The notes under the pieces are model-generated. The model was not told the DNA's origin. It searched no databases and saw only the letters and a program-made list of their open reading frames with translations. A DNA stretch of 58,636 nt from Gammaproteobacteria bacterium. GTDB lineage: Bacteria > Pseudomonadota > Gammaproteobacteria > UBA1113. Both the position numbers and the translations under genes were made by a program. This document shows, piece by piece, positions 27,201 through 33,057 of the stretch (position 1 is the first letter of the stretch; every line of letters begins with the position of its first letter). The DNA is taken from contig JAJFKI010000009.1 of NCBI GenBank assembly GCA_021773295.1, forward strand, positions 1-58,636, given 5' to 3'.

Positions 27201-27750
27201 GGGGTTGGTGATGATATCCAAACCTAGTGTGTTAGGCGTTTTGTTTGTTGATTGGGACAAATGGGCTGAGACGGTACCTCGTATCAGAAAATCATCTAAA
27301 TATTCTAGCATTGTATCAAAGAAAAAAATTAATAAGCTGTTAACACATTCAGACGTTAAGGCAATTGTTGAGTTACCAGAGGAAGAACATCATGATGCCA
27401 TGCAAAATGGTGTGATTGAGGTGGTCTCTCATGTTGTAAAACTTCATCCCGATAAATTGAGTGCGGATAAATCACTTAAAAACTTGGGGCTGGACTCACT
27501 GATGGCTGTTGAAATGCAGCAAGTATTTAAACGTAAATATGGTGTTGAATACCCAACGATGGAAGCTTTAAAAGGACCTAAAATAAGTGAAATTGCTAGC
27601 TATATTCTAACAAGAATCCATGAATCTCTTGCTGAAGGAGGTGAAGAAACCGGAAACGTAGTAGAGCTTGAAGTTGACACCATGAGTGAGGAAGAGCTTG
27701 ACAAATTATTGCAAGAGCAAACTTCGGAGGGAAAGGATAATGAAGAATAA
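21289..27750 (+). CDS. Highly reducing type I polyketide synthase, KS-AT-DH-ER-KR-ACP
   Basis: I start at the ATG at 21289 (MNKNNIADHEGIAVIGMACR) rather than the upstream GTG, giving 2153 residues. Domains in order: KS, about 10-430, with Cys182 (DTACSSSL), EAHGTGTPVGDP and NVGHLEGAAG; AT, about 540-870, with Ser636 in GHSIGE, the malonyl-type motif; DH, about 910-1190, with His935 (HALDGVP) and Asp1098 (LHPTLLDGAF); a structural KR half with no SAM motif, so no methyltransferase; ER, about 1430-1740, with the NADPH loop SATGAVGLAA near 1563; KR, about 1750-1960, with GGFGGLG at 1765, Ser1895/1896 and Tyr1909; ACP with Ser2070 (LGLDSLMAVE). All catalytic residues are present. There is no thioesterase or reductase, so chain release must come from another protein. 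Used iteratively, this set makes a saturated acyl chain. The stop overlaps the AOS gene by 11 bases. Confidence 0.96.
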   Translation: MNKNNIADHEGIAVIGMACRFPGRANTPEGLWQLLQKAEVAIRDVPDTRWDQRHFYHSSLNGRVHANQAGFLEEDISLFDAEFFNISPREAAEIDPQQRMMMEITQEVLEDAGIPASKTRGSNTGVFVGTFAMDSLMLRMSPLNRRNITQNTATSSSMTILSARLAYVYDWRGPCFTLDTACSSSLVAIHCACQSLRNNECELAVAGGANVMLIPEMPAIMSEGGFLSSDSRCRSFDNDGKGYVRGEGAGILLLKPLKQAIADNNKIHAVILGTGINQDGRTDGMTVPSAEAQKKLIVEVQKKSNVTPDDIIYVEAHGTGTPVGDPIEAAAIGETIGSKRTIDEPLVIGSIKANVGHLEGAAGVAGVIRAILCLKHSEAPANPLFKTPNKNIDFKKLKLKVSDKALQLKKITARAVAAVNSFGYGGTNAHALVECYQTDSRDKQQENASQPLSDDYPRLIPFSAKSPEALKKLQLRYAAYLHENADITLDQLSYNLAKHRDHYQDRDCYVVNDREELLKILTGKVDENNQHQLVSGSKIDAKEITFVYTGMGPQWPEMAKDLIAREPVFENVIKECDRYLQRVTDMSIMENILLPEEDSQIHATQITQPCIFAVQAALTELFKSWGIVPSMVIGHSIGEIGAAYASGALSLEDGVITSYHRSKIQATKAGQGTMLAASISEKTAASLIKDYPGKIDIGAINGSESLTLSGEVESLQKIADYLTEKNIFNRMLTVEIAYHSQQLADLESDVKKALHTLSPKRPTIPIVSTVTGLLANDVKFDGDYWWENIIKPVRFHKAMNTLFENNQNLFVEIGPHPVLANAIKTAMLEKNIEGCSLASLKRNENGHFCLMATLAGLHCSGIDLPWELLARGKHTQLKLPYYTFNRQKYWTESTISQSDHFGDNKHAMVYKNIHELNSTYETYLLDSLFPYLRDHALDGVPVIAGAFYIEAALQVHWKIYEKNSCSLEKFRFTLPCIISDDEVRFRSSLNQRTGKIKFYSCNRLSDEWDCNAQSKIYEDMIKPMMTHVNLDEIRLRCTQESASKDFYQHAHSQGMHYGECFQAIQKIWRSKDGKETLAELNCPLQSDDLTLLHPTLLDGAFQTLLSNVSSMVMVAEVGRVTYIEKPPVRVLVHAQLTHVYHNRFIGDLKIIDEKGKVYVEIKDLLIRLIAKGKEVDEDLINQSVYCYEWEQAEQVTDKKSTIEIPTWMVLCGDETISMEIKSYYEAQSQHKELFSYDINSSREAMLTQFSDQLETLIRKKEAITIIMCLGKSKNQQDLIKSTSRYASIVFCIAKTLIQNVSEIPMRFYLVTENGQDISMDINLNLEMSGAIGVTRVLQNECQGLAVKMIDVEHFKETMVEGLMNEILYGDEHDEEVALRQNNKKYIRKITRSSWGDNLKDAGASKTAKEVDNYCLDFKTIGLIDSLYCHEIPRKEIKSDELEVKAHTASINFKDLMKLMGMIDVKAIEDSYFGDGFGMEISGVVTRVGEDIKKVKVGDEVCWPNKNAFQKYLVGKETYCPMRLPGCTMEEAPVYIPFMTVVYGLKQLAQLTKDDVIFIPSATGAVGLAAIQYARSIGSTIIVAAGTPEKRDYLSALGIKHVTNSRVVDFGDDIMRWTNGRGVDVVFNSMPGNLLFKAWDILAPYGRFIEIGKRDITENNGLPMEKFNQNAMFAALDLDHVLKHNEKLGVEIIRETYELFEQNVFQALPTKVYELEDSNKAFNLVARGKHIGKVHIKFLDSEIPIAIDKYSAHHLLKSDGLYIISGGFGGLGLTIAEWLSNSGANQLLLLGRSGATTNVAKEKVKMMEGKGTTILTGSVDVSDYDALRKIIQSVNREGIKVRGIFHCAAVLKDGLIQDLTEKDFSHALPAKMVGAWNFHRLSQELQWQLDHFVLMSSFTAMVGNQGQSNYVAANTFLEQLAVLRQSQGLPAVAINWGALKEVGMAARDQQTLSYLESTGIYAFNNREAMMLLGLVMISKPSVLGVLFVDWDKWAETVPRIRKSSKYSSIVSKKKINKLLTHSDVKAIVELPEEEHHDAMQNGVIEVVSHVVKLHPDKLSADKSLKNLGLDSLMAVEMQQVFKRKYGVEYPTMEALKGPKISEIASYILTRIHESLAEGGEETGNVVELEVDTMSEEELDKLLQEQTSEGKDNEE

Positions 27751-29071
27751 GAATCTTTCTGAACTGACTATAGACGAAAAGCGCGTATTGCTAAAAAAAA
27801 TGATGGCTGAAAAACAAGCTCAAACCGCACCTAAGAGTAGTTTTGCTCGTGATGCTGTAAAAGGATTGGAAATGCAAGAAGCATTATTGACATCAATGGG
27901 TGTAGCTAATCCTTACTTCCACACAGTGGAGAGTGTCAGTCGCGATACTGTTATCATTCATGGTGAAGAGTATATTAATTTTTCTGGTTATAATTATCTG
28001 GGCTGTAGTGGTGATGATTATGTGAATGATTATGTCATCAACATTGTAAAAAAATTTGGTACATCTTCATCAGCCAGCCGCGTTGCCTCTGGCGACAAAA
28101 ATTTGCATCTACAGCTCGAAAATATGATAGCAAATAAACTAGGTGTACAAGCGGCTCTTTGCTTTGTTGGTGGTTATACAACAAATGTATCAACAATCGG
28201 ACATATTATGACTCAAGGAGATTTAATTTTGCATGATAGCCTTGCACATCGCAGCCTAATTGTAGGCGCAACGCTATCAGGTGCTAGGCGAATGAGTTTT
28301 TCACATGATAATTTAGAAGAGTTGGATGAAAAGTGTCGAGACCACCGCTCTGAGCATGCCAAATGCCTTATTCTTATCGAAGGCGTTTACTCGATGGATG
28401 GTGATATACCCAATTTGCCCAAGTATATTGAATTAAAGAAAAAATATGATTGCATGCTTATGGTAGATGAAGCCCACTCTGCAGGTGTGCTGGGGAATAC
28501 TGGCGAAGGAATAAGAGAACATTTTGACGTTGATGGAAAAGATGTTGACATCTGGATGGGTACATTAAGTAAAGCCTATGCATCATGTGGAGGTTATATC
28601 GCAGGAACAAATGACTTGATAAAATACTTAAAGTACACGGCACCTGGTTTTGTCTATAGTGTCGGTATGCCGCCACCTTCTGTCGCAGCAGCGATTGCAT
28701 CAATGGAATTAATTGCAAAAGAACCGGAAAGAGTATCCAAATTGCATGCTATTTCTGATCTATTCCGAGAAGAAAGTAAGAAGTATGGTTTAAATATTGG
28801 ATTGAGTGCTGACTCAGCAGTGATTCCAATAATAACCGGTAAGTCTACTTATTCATTGTATCTAGCAGATCGACTATACAAGGAACATATTAATGTTCAA
28901 CCCATTTTTTATCCTACTGTTGAAGAAGGCGCAGCTAGATTAAGGTTTTTTGTTTCCTGTTTACATTCAGAAGAGCAAATCAAACACACCGTTAAAAAAA
29001 CAGCAGAAATTTTTGAGGACATTAAACAAGATAAAAGTTTATTGCAGGAGTTTCCCGAAATACTTTATTAG
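27740..29071 (+). CDS. Alpha-oxoamine synthase (serine palmitoyltransferase-like)
   Basis: The start is the ATG at 27740, behind a strong site (GGAGGGAAAGG) within the PKS end; this gives 443 residues. It is a fold-type I PLP enzyme of the alpha-oxoamine synthase family (SPT, BioF, KBL, HemA). Visible: NFSGYNYLGCSGD, the ASRVASGDKNLHLQLE glycine-rich region, the PLP-stacking area near HDSLAHRSL, EGVYSMDGDIPNLPKY, DEAHSAGVLG, and the Schiff-base Lys278 in GTLSKAYASCGGYIAG. These enzymes condense an amino acid with an acyl thioester, releasing CO2. About 60 extra N-terminal residues, with a helical charged opening (LSELTIDEKRVLLKKMMAEK), precede the core; in position and character they could be a docking segment for the PKS carrier protein. 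Coupled to a PKS lacking a release domain, it is the probable off-loading enzyme, as FUM8 is in fumonisin synthesis. Whether it uses Ser, Ala or Gly cannot be read. Confidence 0.92.
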   Translation: MKNKNLSELTIDEKRVLLKKMMAEKQAQTAPKSSFARDAVKGLEMQEALLTSMGVANPYFHTVESVSRDTVIIHGEEYINFSGYNYLGCSGDDYVNDYVINIVKKFGTSSSASRVASGDKNLHLQLENMIANKLGVQAALCFVGGYTTNVSTIGHIMTQGDLILHDSLAHRSLIVGATLSGARRMSFSHDNLEELDEKCRDHRSEHAKCLILIEGVYSMDGDIPNLPKYIELKKKYDCMLMVDEAHSAGVLGNTGEGIREHFDVDGKDVDIWMGTLSKAYASCGGYIAGTNDLIKYLKYTAPGFVYSVGMPPPSVAAAIASMELIAKEPERVSKLHAISDLFREESKKYGLNIGLSADSAVIPIITGKSTYSLYLADRLYKEHINVQPIFYPTVEEGAARLRFFVSCLHSEEQIKHTVKKTAEIFEDIKQDKSLLQEFPEILY

Positions 29072-29073
29072 GC

Positions 29074-29106
29074 TGTAGTGGCTCAGATGAAGTCTGAGCC
29101 ACTACA
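29074..29106. terminator. Perfect 14-base-pair hairpin after the PKS-AOS operon
   Basis: Arms TGTAGTGGCTCAGA and TCTGAGCCACTACA enclose TGAAG, starting 3 bases after the synthase stop. No T-tract follows on either side, so it may stop transcription with factor help or protect the 3' end of the mRNA. Confidence 0.6.
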
Positions 29107-29155
29107 CACCATCTAACCCCTTGGTCTTTTGCACCTGCCTCCATGCCCGCTCAAT

Positions 29156-29428
29156 TTAGTAAGATATTTTTTGCATCATGTGTCGTCGACTATCATGCAT
29201 TTGCTTTTGAGTATTTTGCCGTTGCTGAATAGCTTGTGACTGTTTTTGAGACTGTTTCTGCAAATGCATCTTTTGCATTTTTTGCGAATTATTTCGATGC
29301 TGTTTCTTATAAGGATCACTTAACATTTGCATTTTAGCCCCCTTCGACGGAGGGTCCGGTTGTGGGTTTAATGCATAACTAGCTGTACCAATAAAAAACG
29401 CACACAACATAACGACGAGCTTCTTCAT
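29156..29428 (-). CDS. Small exported Gln/Lys/Met-rich protein with an NPQPDPP motif
   Basis: The 90-residue product has a clear signal peptide (MKKLVVMLCAFFIGTASYA). It is followed directly by LNPQPDPPSK, a motif found just after the signal peptide in many small secreted bacterial proteins of unknown role. The rest is built from Gln, Lys, Met and His (KMQKMHLQKQSQKQSQAIQQ) and is probably helical or disordered and strongly basic. It is expected in the periplasm. No function is known to me. It lies convergent to the PKS-AOS operon and is probably a single-gene transcript. Confidence 0.65.
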   Translation of the reverse strand: MKKLVVMLCAFFIGTASYALNPQPDPPSKGAKMQMLSDPYKKQHRNNSQKMQKMHLQKQSQKQSQAIQQRQNTQKQMHDSRRHMMQKISY

Positions 29429-29562
29429 ATCGACACCTCATATTTTTTGTTTCAGTCAAATGTTGACTCACCTTAGTTAACTTATAGCAGCAAATATGGA
29501 CGATCACAATCGAGACTCACGATAACAAGATGAAAGTTAGCTGAACAGTAAACAGAGGAATC

Positions 29563-29769
29563 ATGCCTTTGGCAGGCAGGCCGTTTATTGCTAATCAAAC
29601 AGAAGAACCCTATGATGATTTGATAGTACCTGCCATTAATGATAGTAACTTATGTGCATCATTGGTTGAATCCGTTGTTGTTACACATTTTCGCCGACAG
29701 TATCCAATATACTATATTAAGAGTGATGCTGAGGTTGATGTTGCTTATATTCATAATAAAAAGCCTTGA
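29563..29769 (+). pseudogene. 3' remnant of a COG1373 (AAA_14/DUF4143) ATPase gene
   Basis: The 68 codons end with VESVVVTHFRRQYPIYYIKS, then DAEVDVAYIHNKKP, which corresponds to the nuclease-like DUF4143 part of COG1373 ATPases (FENYLVTEIIKK then YYYRTSSGMEIDLII in the intact gene at 55562-56704). The whole ATPase part is missing and the frame stops early. I read it as the scar of a lost copy. It lies 30 bases before the higB start. Confidence 0.6.
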
Positions 29770-29799
29770 CTAATGGTAACATGTAGGTTACCTTTAATA

Positions 29800-30129
29800 A
29801 TGAAGATCACAATAAATGAATACGTCACTGAAAAAGGCGATTCGCCATTTGAAAAATGGTTTAATAAGCTAGATGTTACGACAGCTGCCAAAGTAACAAC
29901 AGCGTTGACGAGAATGAAACTTGGAAATTTTTCAAATGTAAAGAATGTAGGCGCTGGTGTTTACGAGAATAAATTAAATTTTGGGCCAGGCTACCGCATT
30001 TATTATGGGAAGGATGCTGACACTATTGTGATCTTACTCTGCGGTGGTACGAAGAAGCTGCAGAGCAAAGATATTGCGAAAGCAAAGCAGTATTGGCAAG
30101 CGTATAAAGCGCGTAAACGACAACATTAG
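29800..30129 (+). CDS. higB: HigB/RelE-type toxin (Gp49 family)
   Basis: The ATG at 29800 (MKITINEYVTEKGDSPFEKW) gives 109 residues, the usual size; the upstream frame start has no matching residues. The RelE/HigB fold is seen in the FEKWFNKLDVTTAAKVTTAL helix pair, the strand region KNVGAGVYENKLNFGPGYRI and YYGKDADTIVILLCGGTKK. These toxins are ribosome-dependent mRNA interferases kept inactive by a partner antitoxin. The toxin-first order and the 11-base gap to the antitoxin are typical of higBA. The nearby upstream remnant and downstream repeats mark an unstable spot. Confidence 0.85.
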   Translation: MKITINEYVTEKGDSPFEKWFNKLDVTTAAKVTTALTRMKLGNFSNVKNVGAGVYENKLNFGPGYRIYYGKDADTIVILLCGGTKKLQSKDIAKAKQYWQAYKARKRQH

Positions 30130-30140
30130 AGGTTTGCTCA

Positions 30141-30455
30141 ATGGCACTTACAAAAGATTTTAAAGATACCATCAAAGCGCGAGCAGAAGTCGATCCGGCT
30201 TTTCGCCGAGCACTTTTGGTTGAAGCAATGAATGAATTTTTAGCAGATAATATTGACGTGGCCAAATCTATGTTAAGAGATTACATCAATGCAACCATCT
30301 CATTCGAACCATTAGCGCAAAAACTTCATAAAAACAGTAAAAGTTTGCAAAGAATGCTAGGGCCTTCTGGTAATCCTACGATGAGTTCCTTATTTACCAT
30401 TATCCATGAAATTCAGAAAGCCGAAGGAATAAAGCTTACGGTTAGGGTTGAGTAG
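30141..30455 (+). CDS. higA: HigA-type antitoxin
   Basis: This 104-residue protein starts 8 bases after AGAGGT. It has the sequence pattern of putative addiction-module antidote proteins paired with Gp49-type toxins: VDPAFRRALLVEAMNEFLAD, then MLRDYINATISFEPLAQKLH, and a helix-turn-helix ending NPTMSSLFTIIHEIQKAEGI. It should bind and neutralise the toxin encoded just upstream and repress the shared promoter. Confidence 0.83.
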   Translation: MALTKDFKDTIKARAEVDPAFRRALLVEAMNEFLADNIDVAKSMLRDYINATISFEPLAQKLHKNSKSLQRMLGPSGNPTMSSLFTIIHEIQKAEGIKLTVRVE

Positions 30456-30463
30456 AGGAGAGT

Positions 30464-30673
30464 AAAAATCGACACGTCATAAATCTCGCATTTTGAGGTA
30501 CGATGGGTATATCCCCATCGTACCTCAAAATGCGATTTTCTGACGGACGCTTTATGCTCCCAGAAACCGTTTAAAATTTGGCAATAGACTAGCTATTACC
30601 TGCATTTCAAACGGTTTCTGGGAACAAAAATCGACACGTCATAAATCTCGCATTTTGAGGTACGATGGGTATA
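30464..30673 (+). repeat. Foldback repeat, copy C (one unit plus an extra right end)
   Basis: A complete unit (about 30508-30673) is preceded by a second copy of its right end (30464-30507). The segment AAAAATCGACACGTCATAAA plus TCTCGCATTTTGAGGTACGA occurs twice, 162 bases apart. The outer arms carry GAGGTACGATGGG / CCCATCGTACCTC, and the inner hairpin arms are CCCAGAAACCGTTT and AAACGGTTTCTGGG, both unlike the other copies yet self-complementary. Confidence 0.85.
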
Positions 30674-30705
30674 GGCAAAACTTTGTGGAGGGAGCTACGA
30701 AAATC

Positions 30706-31593
30706 ATGATTAACGCACAAACTTCATTGATTCACTTAGATCTTGCTGTTGGCATCTTGCTGGCAGTGATTTATGTTTCACTGTTATTACTTGAGCAAAA
30801 ATGGCCATTGCGTAAAAGAACGCGGCCCATGTTGATGCGAGCAGTGATTAATCTGACAATGACGGCGATGGTGTACGTTATTGCGAGCATTATGATAAGC
30901 CCGGTGGCGCATTACTTAGTAGGCACAACACAAGGTACTCGCTTTGGCTTCGTGCCTTTAATTTCATCAAACACGTTGTTGCAATTTGCACTAGGATTTT
31001 TATTGCTAGATGTGACCTTTTATTATTGGCACCGCTTGAATCACGTCATTCCATTGCTATGGCGTTTTCATAATGTGCATCATATTGATCCTGATTTAGA
31101 TGTGACAACATCGATGCGTTTTCATATCGTTGAAATTGCATATTCGAGTATTTTTCGGTTAGTCCAATTGGCTCTGATTGGCACAAATCCCATCACATTT
31201 TTTTGTTACACGTTCTTTTTTCAAGCCAATACATTCTTTCAGCATAGCAATATTAAATTACCTATTGGCTTTGAGCGGGTGATCAATAAAATCATCGTCA
31301 CGCCAAGAATGCATGGCATTCACCACTCTAACTACCGCGGGGAAACTAATCGCAACTATGGTGTGGTGTTTTCCTTTTGGGATCGCTTGCATAAAACCAT
31401 GAAACTCAATGTGCCACAACACAGCATTACCATTGGCGTGTTTGCTTATTTACGGCACTCAGATAATCAATTTATTAATTTACTCTTGATGCCCTTTAAG
31501 AAGCAGCGTCAATATTGGTTGGTGGATGGTGAGGATCATAAAGATCGTAGCATAGCGTCTGTTGGCACAAAGCGGCATCAATTATCCGAGTGA
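30706..31593 (+). CDS. Sterol desaturase / fatty acid hydroxylase superfamily protein
   Basis: I choose the ATG at 30706 (MINAQTSLIHLDLAVG), preceded by GGAGGGAG, since the longer frame begins inside the foldback repeat. The 295-residue membrane protein has about five hydrophobic segments and the eight-histidine di-iron signature: HRLNH near 114-118, HNVHH near 128-132, and HGIHHS with the later histidines near 206-220. Members hydroxylate or desaturate lipids and include sterol desaturases, sphingolipid C4-hydroxylase (SUR2) and fatty acid 2-hydroxylases. The substrate is not determinable here. It lies 1.6 kb downstream of the alpha-oxoamine synthase, so hydroxylation of the predicted sphingoid base is an attractive but unproven role. 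Confidence 0.85.
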   Translation: MINAQTSLIHLDLAVGILLAVIYVSLLLLEQKWPLRKRTRPMLMRAVINLTMTAMVYVIASIMISPVAHYLVGTTQGTRFGFVPLISSNTLLQFALGFLLLDVTFYYWHRLNHVIPLLWRFHNVHHIDPDLDVTTSMRFHIVEIAYSSIFRLVQLALIGTNPITFFCYTFFFQANTFFQHSNIKLPIGFERVINKIIVTPRMHGIHHSNYRGETNRNYGVVFSFWDRLHKTMKLNVPQHSITIGVFAYLRHSDNQFINLLLMPFKKQRQYWLVDGEDHKDRSIASVGTKRHQLSE

Positions 31594-31618
31594 CTTCGGA
31601 GACGCTGCTTCAGCTTCC

Positions 31619-31712
31619 TCAAGCACCACAACACTTTTTATACTTTTTACCACTACCACAGGGACAAGGATCATTGCGTCCAATCTTTTGCGGTTGTGAC
31701 TTTATTTTTCAT
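31619..31712 (-). pseudogene. Micro-ORF with SEC-C zinc motif, frameshifted
   Basis: On the minus strand a perfect SEC-C motif is encoded ([20 protein letters not shown], then GA and stop). The only ATG close upstream (31712) is out of frame by one base, in a run of five A residues. With four A's it would read MKIKSQPQ straight into the motif, giving a protein of about 30 residues. Either a single-base insertion has broken a microprotein or this is the 3' tail of a lost gene. The remainder of 31594-31988 holds the upstream region of the lipoprotein gene, with a GAAGGAGA site at its end. Confidence 0.6.
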
Positions 31713-31988
31713 GAATGCTCGATATTAAACACCTCTATAGTAGACTGCAATAGGACTGTTAGTCTAATTTTAGGATGAGTAATATACTCTCTTAAGAATC
31801 CCTTAAGAAAAAAGTTATTTTAATTCTGATGCTGATCCCATATACTGCGCCCTTAATTGTGAGATAACAGAGTCTACCCACCGCATTTATTCGCACGAAT
31901 GCAGGTTTACACAGGAGTATGGCAACAAGTGGCTTAGAACGCCTGTGTTGTCTCATAGGGTTAAAAAAATAAAACGAAGGAGATTTTC

Positions 31989-32435
31989 ATGAAAAAATCT
32001 TTATGGGGTGTTGGTATTGTGATTGCAGTGCTAACAACAGTCCTTTCTGGTTGTGCCACAATGTTCTCCGGCACGACGCAAACTATTCATGTACAAGCCA
32101 TTAACTCAGCAACTCATAATGCTGTGTCTGGCGCGCAATGTACGATTGATGATGGAAAAGGTCGTCACTACATTGTGAGTGGTAATCCAGGTAGTGTGAT
32201 TGTGACTCGTGGTCGTGGTGCATTACAAGTGCATTGTCGGGCACCGGGTTATAACCAAAAAGCCGTGGGTGCGGGTCAAAGCTTCAATGCGTGGACGGTT
32301 GCTGACGTGTTATTCTGGCCAGGTGCACTCGTTGATGCAATGAGTGGTGCCATTACTAAATACCCTAATTACATCACAGTGTTGATGCAAAAAAGTGGTA
32401 GTAGTAGCCATACGGTAAAACACACTCAAAAATAA
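31989..32435 (+). CDS. Lipoprotein of unknown function
   Basis: The 148-residue product has a lipoprotein signal peptide with lipobox LSGC (MKKSLWGVGIVIAVLTTVLS followed by the modified Cys). The mature part (TMFSGTTQTIHVQAINSATH, GAQCTIDDGKGRHYIV, GALQVHCRAPGYNQKAVGAG) resembles a widespread group of small lipoproteins with a carboxypeptidase-regulatory-like beta domain, followed by VADVLFWPGALVDAMSGAIT, which may be a membrane-contacting glycine-rich segment. The ribosome-binding site AAGGAG is strong. It stands alone between two foldback repeats and is followed by a good terminator. Confidence 0.75.
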   Translation: MKKSLWGVGIVIAVLTTVLSGCATMFSGTTQTIHVQAINSATHNAVSGAQCTIDDGKGRHYIVSGNPGSVIVTRGRGALQVHCRAPGYNQKAVGAGQSFNAWTVADVLFWPGALVDAMSGAITKYPNYITVLMQKSGSSSHTVKHTQK

Positions 32436-32458
32436 TAATATAAGATATTATTTAAATA

Positions 32459-32493
32459 AAAAAAGGGGCACGTTGATAGTGCTCCTTTTTTTA
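32459..32493. terminator. Bidirectional intrinsic terminator
   Basis: AAAAAAGGGGCAC and GTGCTCCTTTTTTT pair (one G-T wobble) around GTTGATA. The A-run on one side and T-run on the other let it end both the lipoprotein transcript and the convergent release-factor-like gene. Confidence 0.85.
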
Positions 32494-32895
32494 TTCCAAG
32501 TCATCAGGTTTGGAGCGAGTCTTCTTTAAACCTGATCGCTGTTTTTTATCGTCCAAGACTTTCTGTTGACCCCGCCGAGAACGCCGGCGCTTTTGTCGGC
32601 GTATTTTTTCAATGGCTTGTTGGCGTTTGGATTTTTTTTCAAAGATTATTTCATCTATTTTTTCACACAGGCGTTGCCTAGCGTAATAACGATTCATTTC
32701 ACGAGAGCGTTCCTGTTGGCATTTGATTTCAATACCCGTAGGAACATGCTGTAAATAAACACAGGAAGCAGTTTTATGTAGCTTTTGTCCGCCACGTCCA
32801 GAGCCGATGATGAACTTTTCAACTAAATCATCTTCGTAAATTTCTAAACGTGTCATTAGAGCGCTCAATTGCGCCCATTTTTCTGATTTTATCAT
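32491..32895 (-). CDS. RF-1 domain protein, release-factor-like (C12orf65/MTRFR type)
   Basis: The 134-residue protein has the peptidyl-tRNA hydrolysis motif in FIIGSGRGGQKLHKTASCVY (about residues 28-47), then CQQERSREMNRYYARQRLCE and a long Lys/Arg-rich tail that should contact ribosomal RNA. It lacks the codon-reading domains of RF1/RF2. The GGQKLHKT context differs from ArfB (GGQHVNKV) and matches the short release-factor-like proteins related to mitochondrial MTRFR, thought to rescue stalled ribosomes or release peptidyl-tRNA. Its end overlaps the terminator shared with the lipoprotein gene. Confidence 0.88.
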   Translation of the reverse strand: MIKSEKWAQLSALMTRLEIYEDDLVEKFIIGSGRGGQKLHKTASCVYLQHVPTGIEIKCQQERSREMNRYYARQRLCEKIDEIIFEKKSKRQQAIEKIRRQKRRRSRRGQQKVLDDKKQRSGLKKTRSKPDDLE

Positions 32896-33057
32896 CTTAT
32901 ACTTTGCTTCCTAGTAAGCGTAAGCCTTAAATAGATTAACTATACTTTCTATAAGTGGATAAATCGAGTAGTTATTTTAATAAATAAAGTCTAAGTTAAA
33001 AAGTATATGAGCGTTGAATCAATGGCGGTAAACATGCCAACACCTCAGCAGAATCGA

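Noticed and set aside
29800..30455. The higBA pair as part of the PKS biosynthetic cluster
   Set aside because: Toxin-antitoxin pairs are common passengers; the COG1373 remnant and repeats around it indicate an insertion-prone spot rather than a pathway gene.
30655..30705. Upstream start of the sterol desaturase-like gene
   Set aside because: The first 17 codons would come from the foldback repeat; the ATG at 30706 has a good Shine-Dalgarno sequence.
31590..31778. Plus-strand 62-residue open frame after the desaturase gene
   Set aside because: It is the antisense of the minus-strand SEC-C motif, whose sequence is unmistakable.
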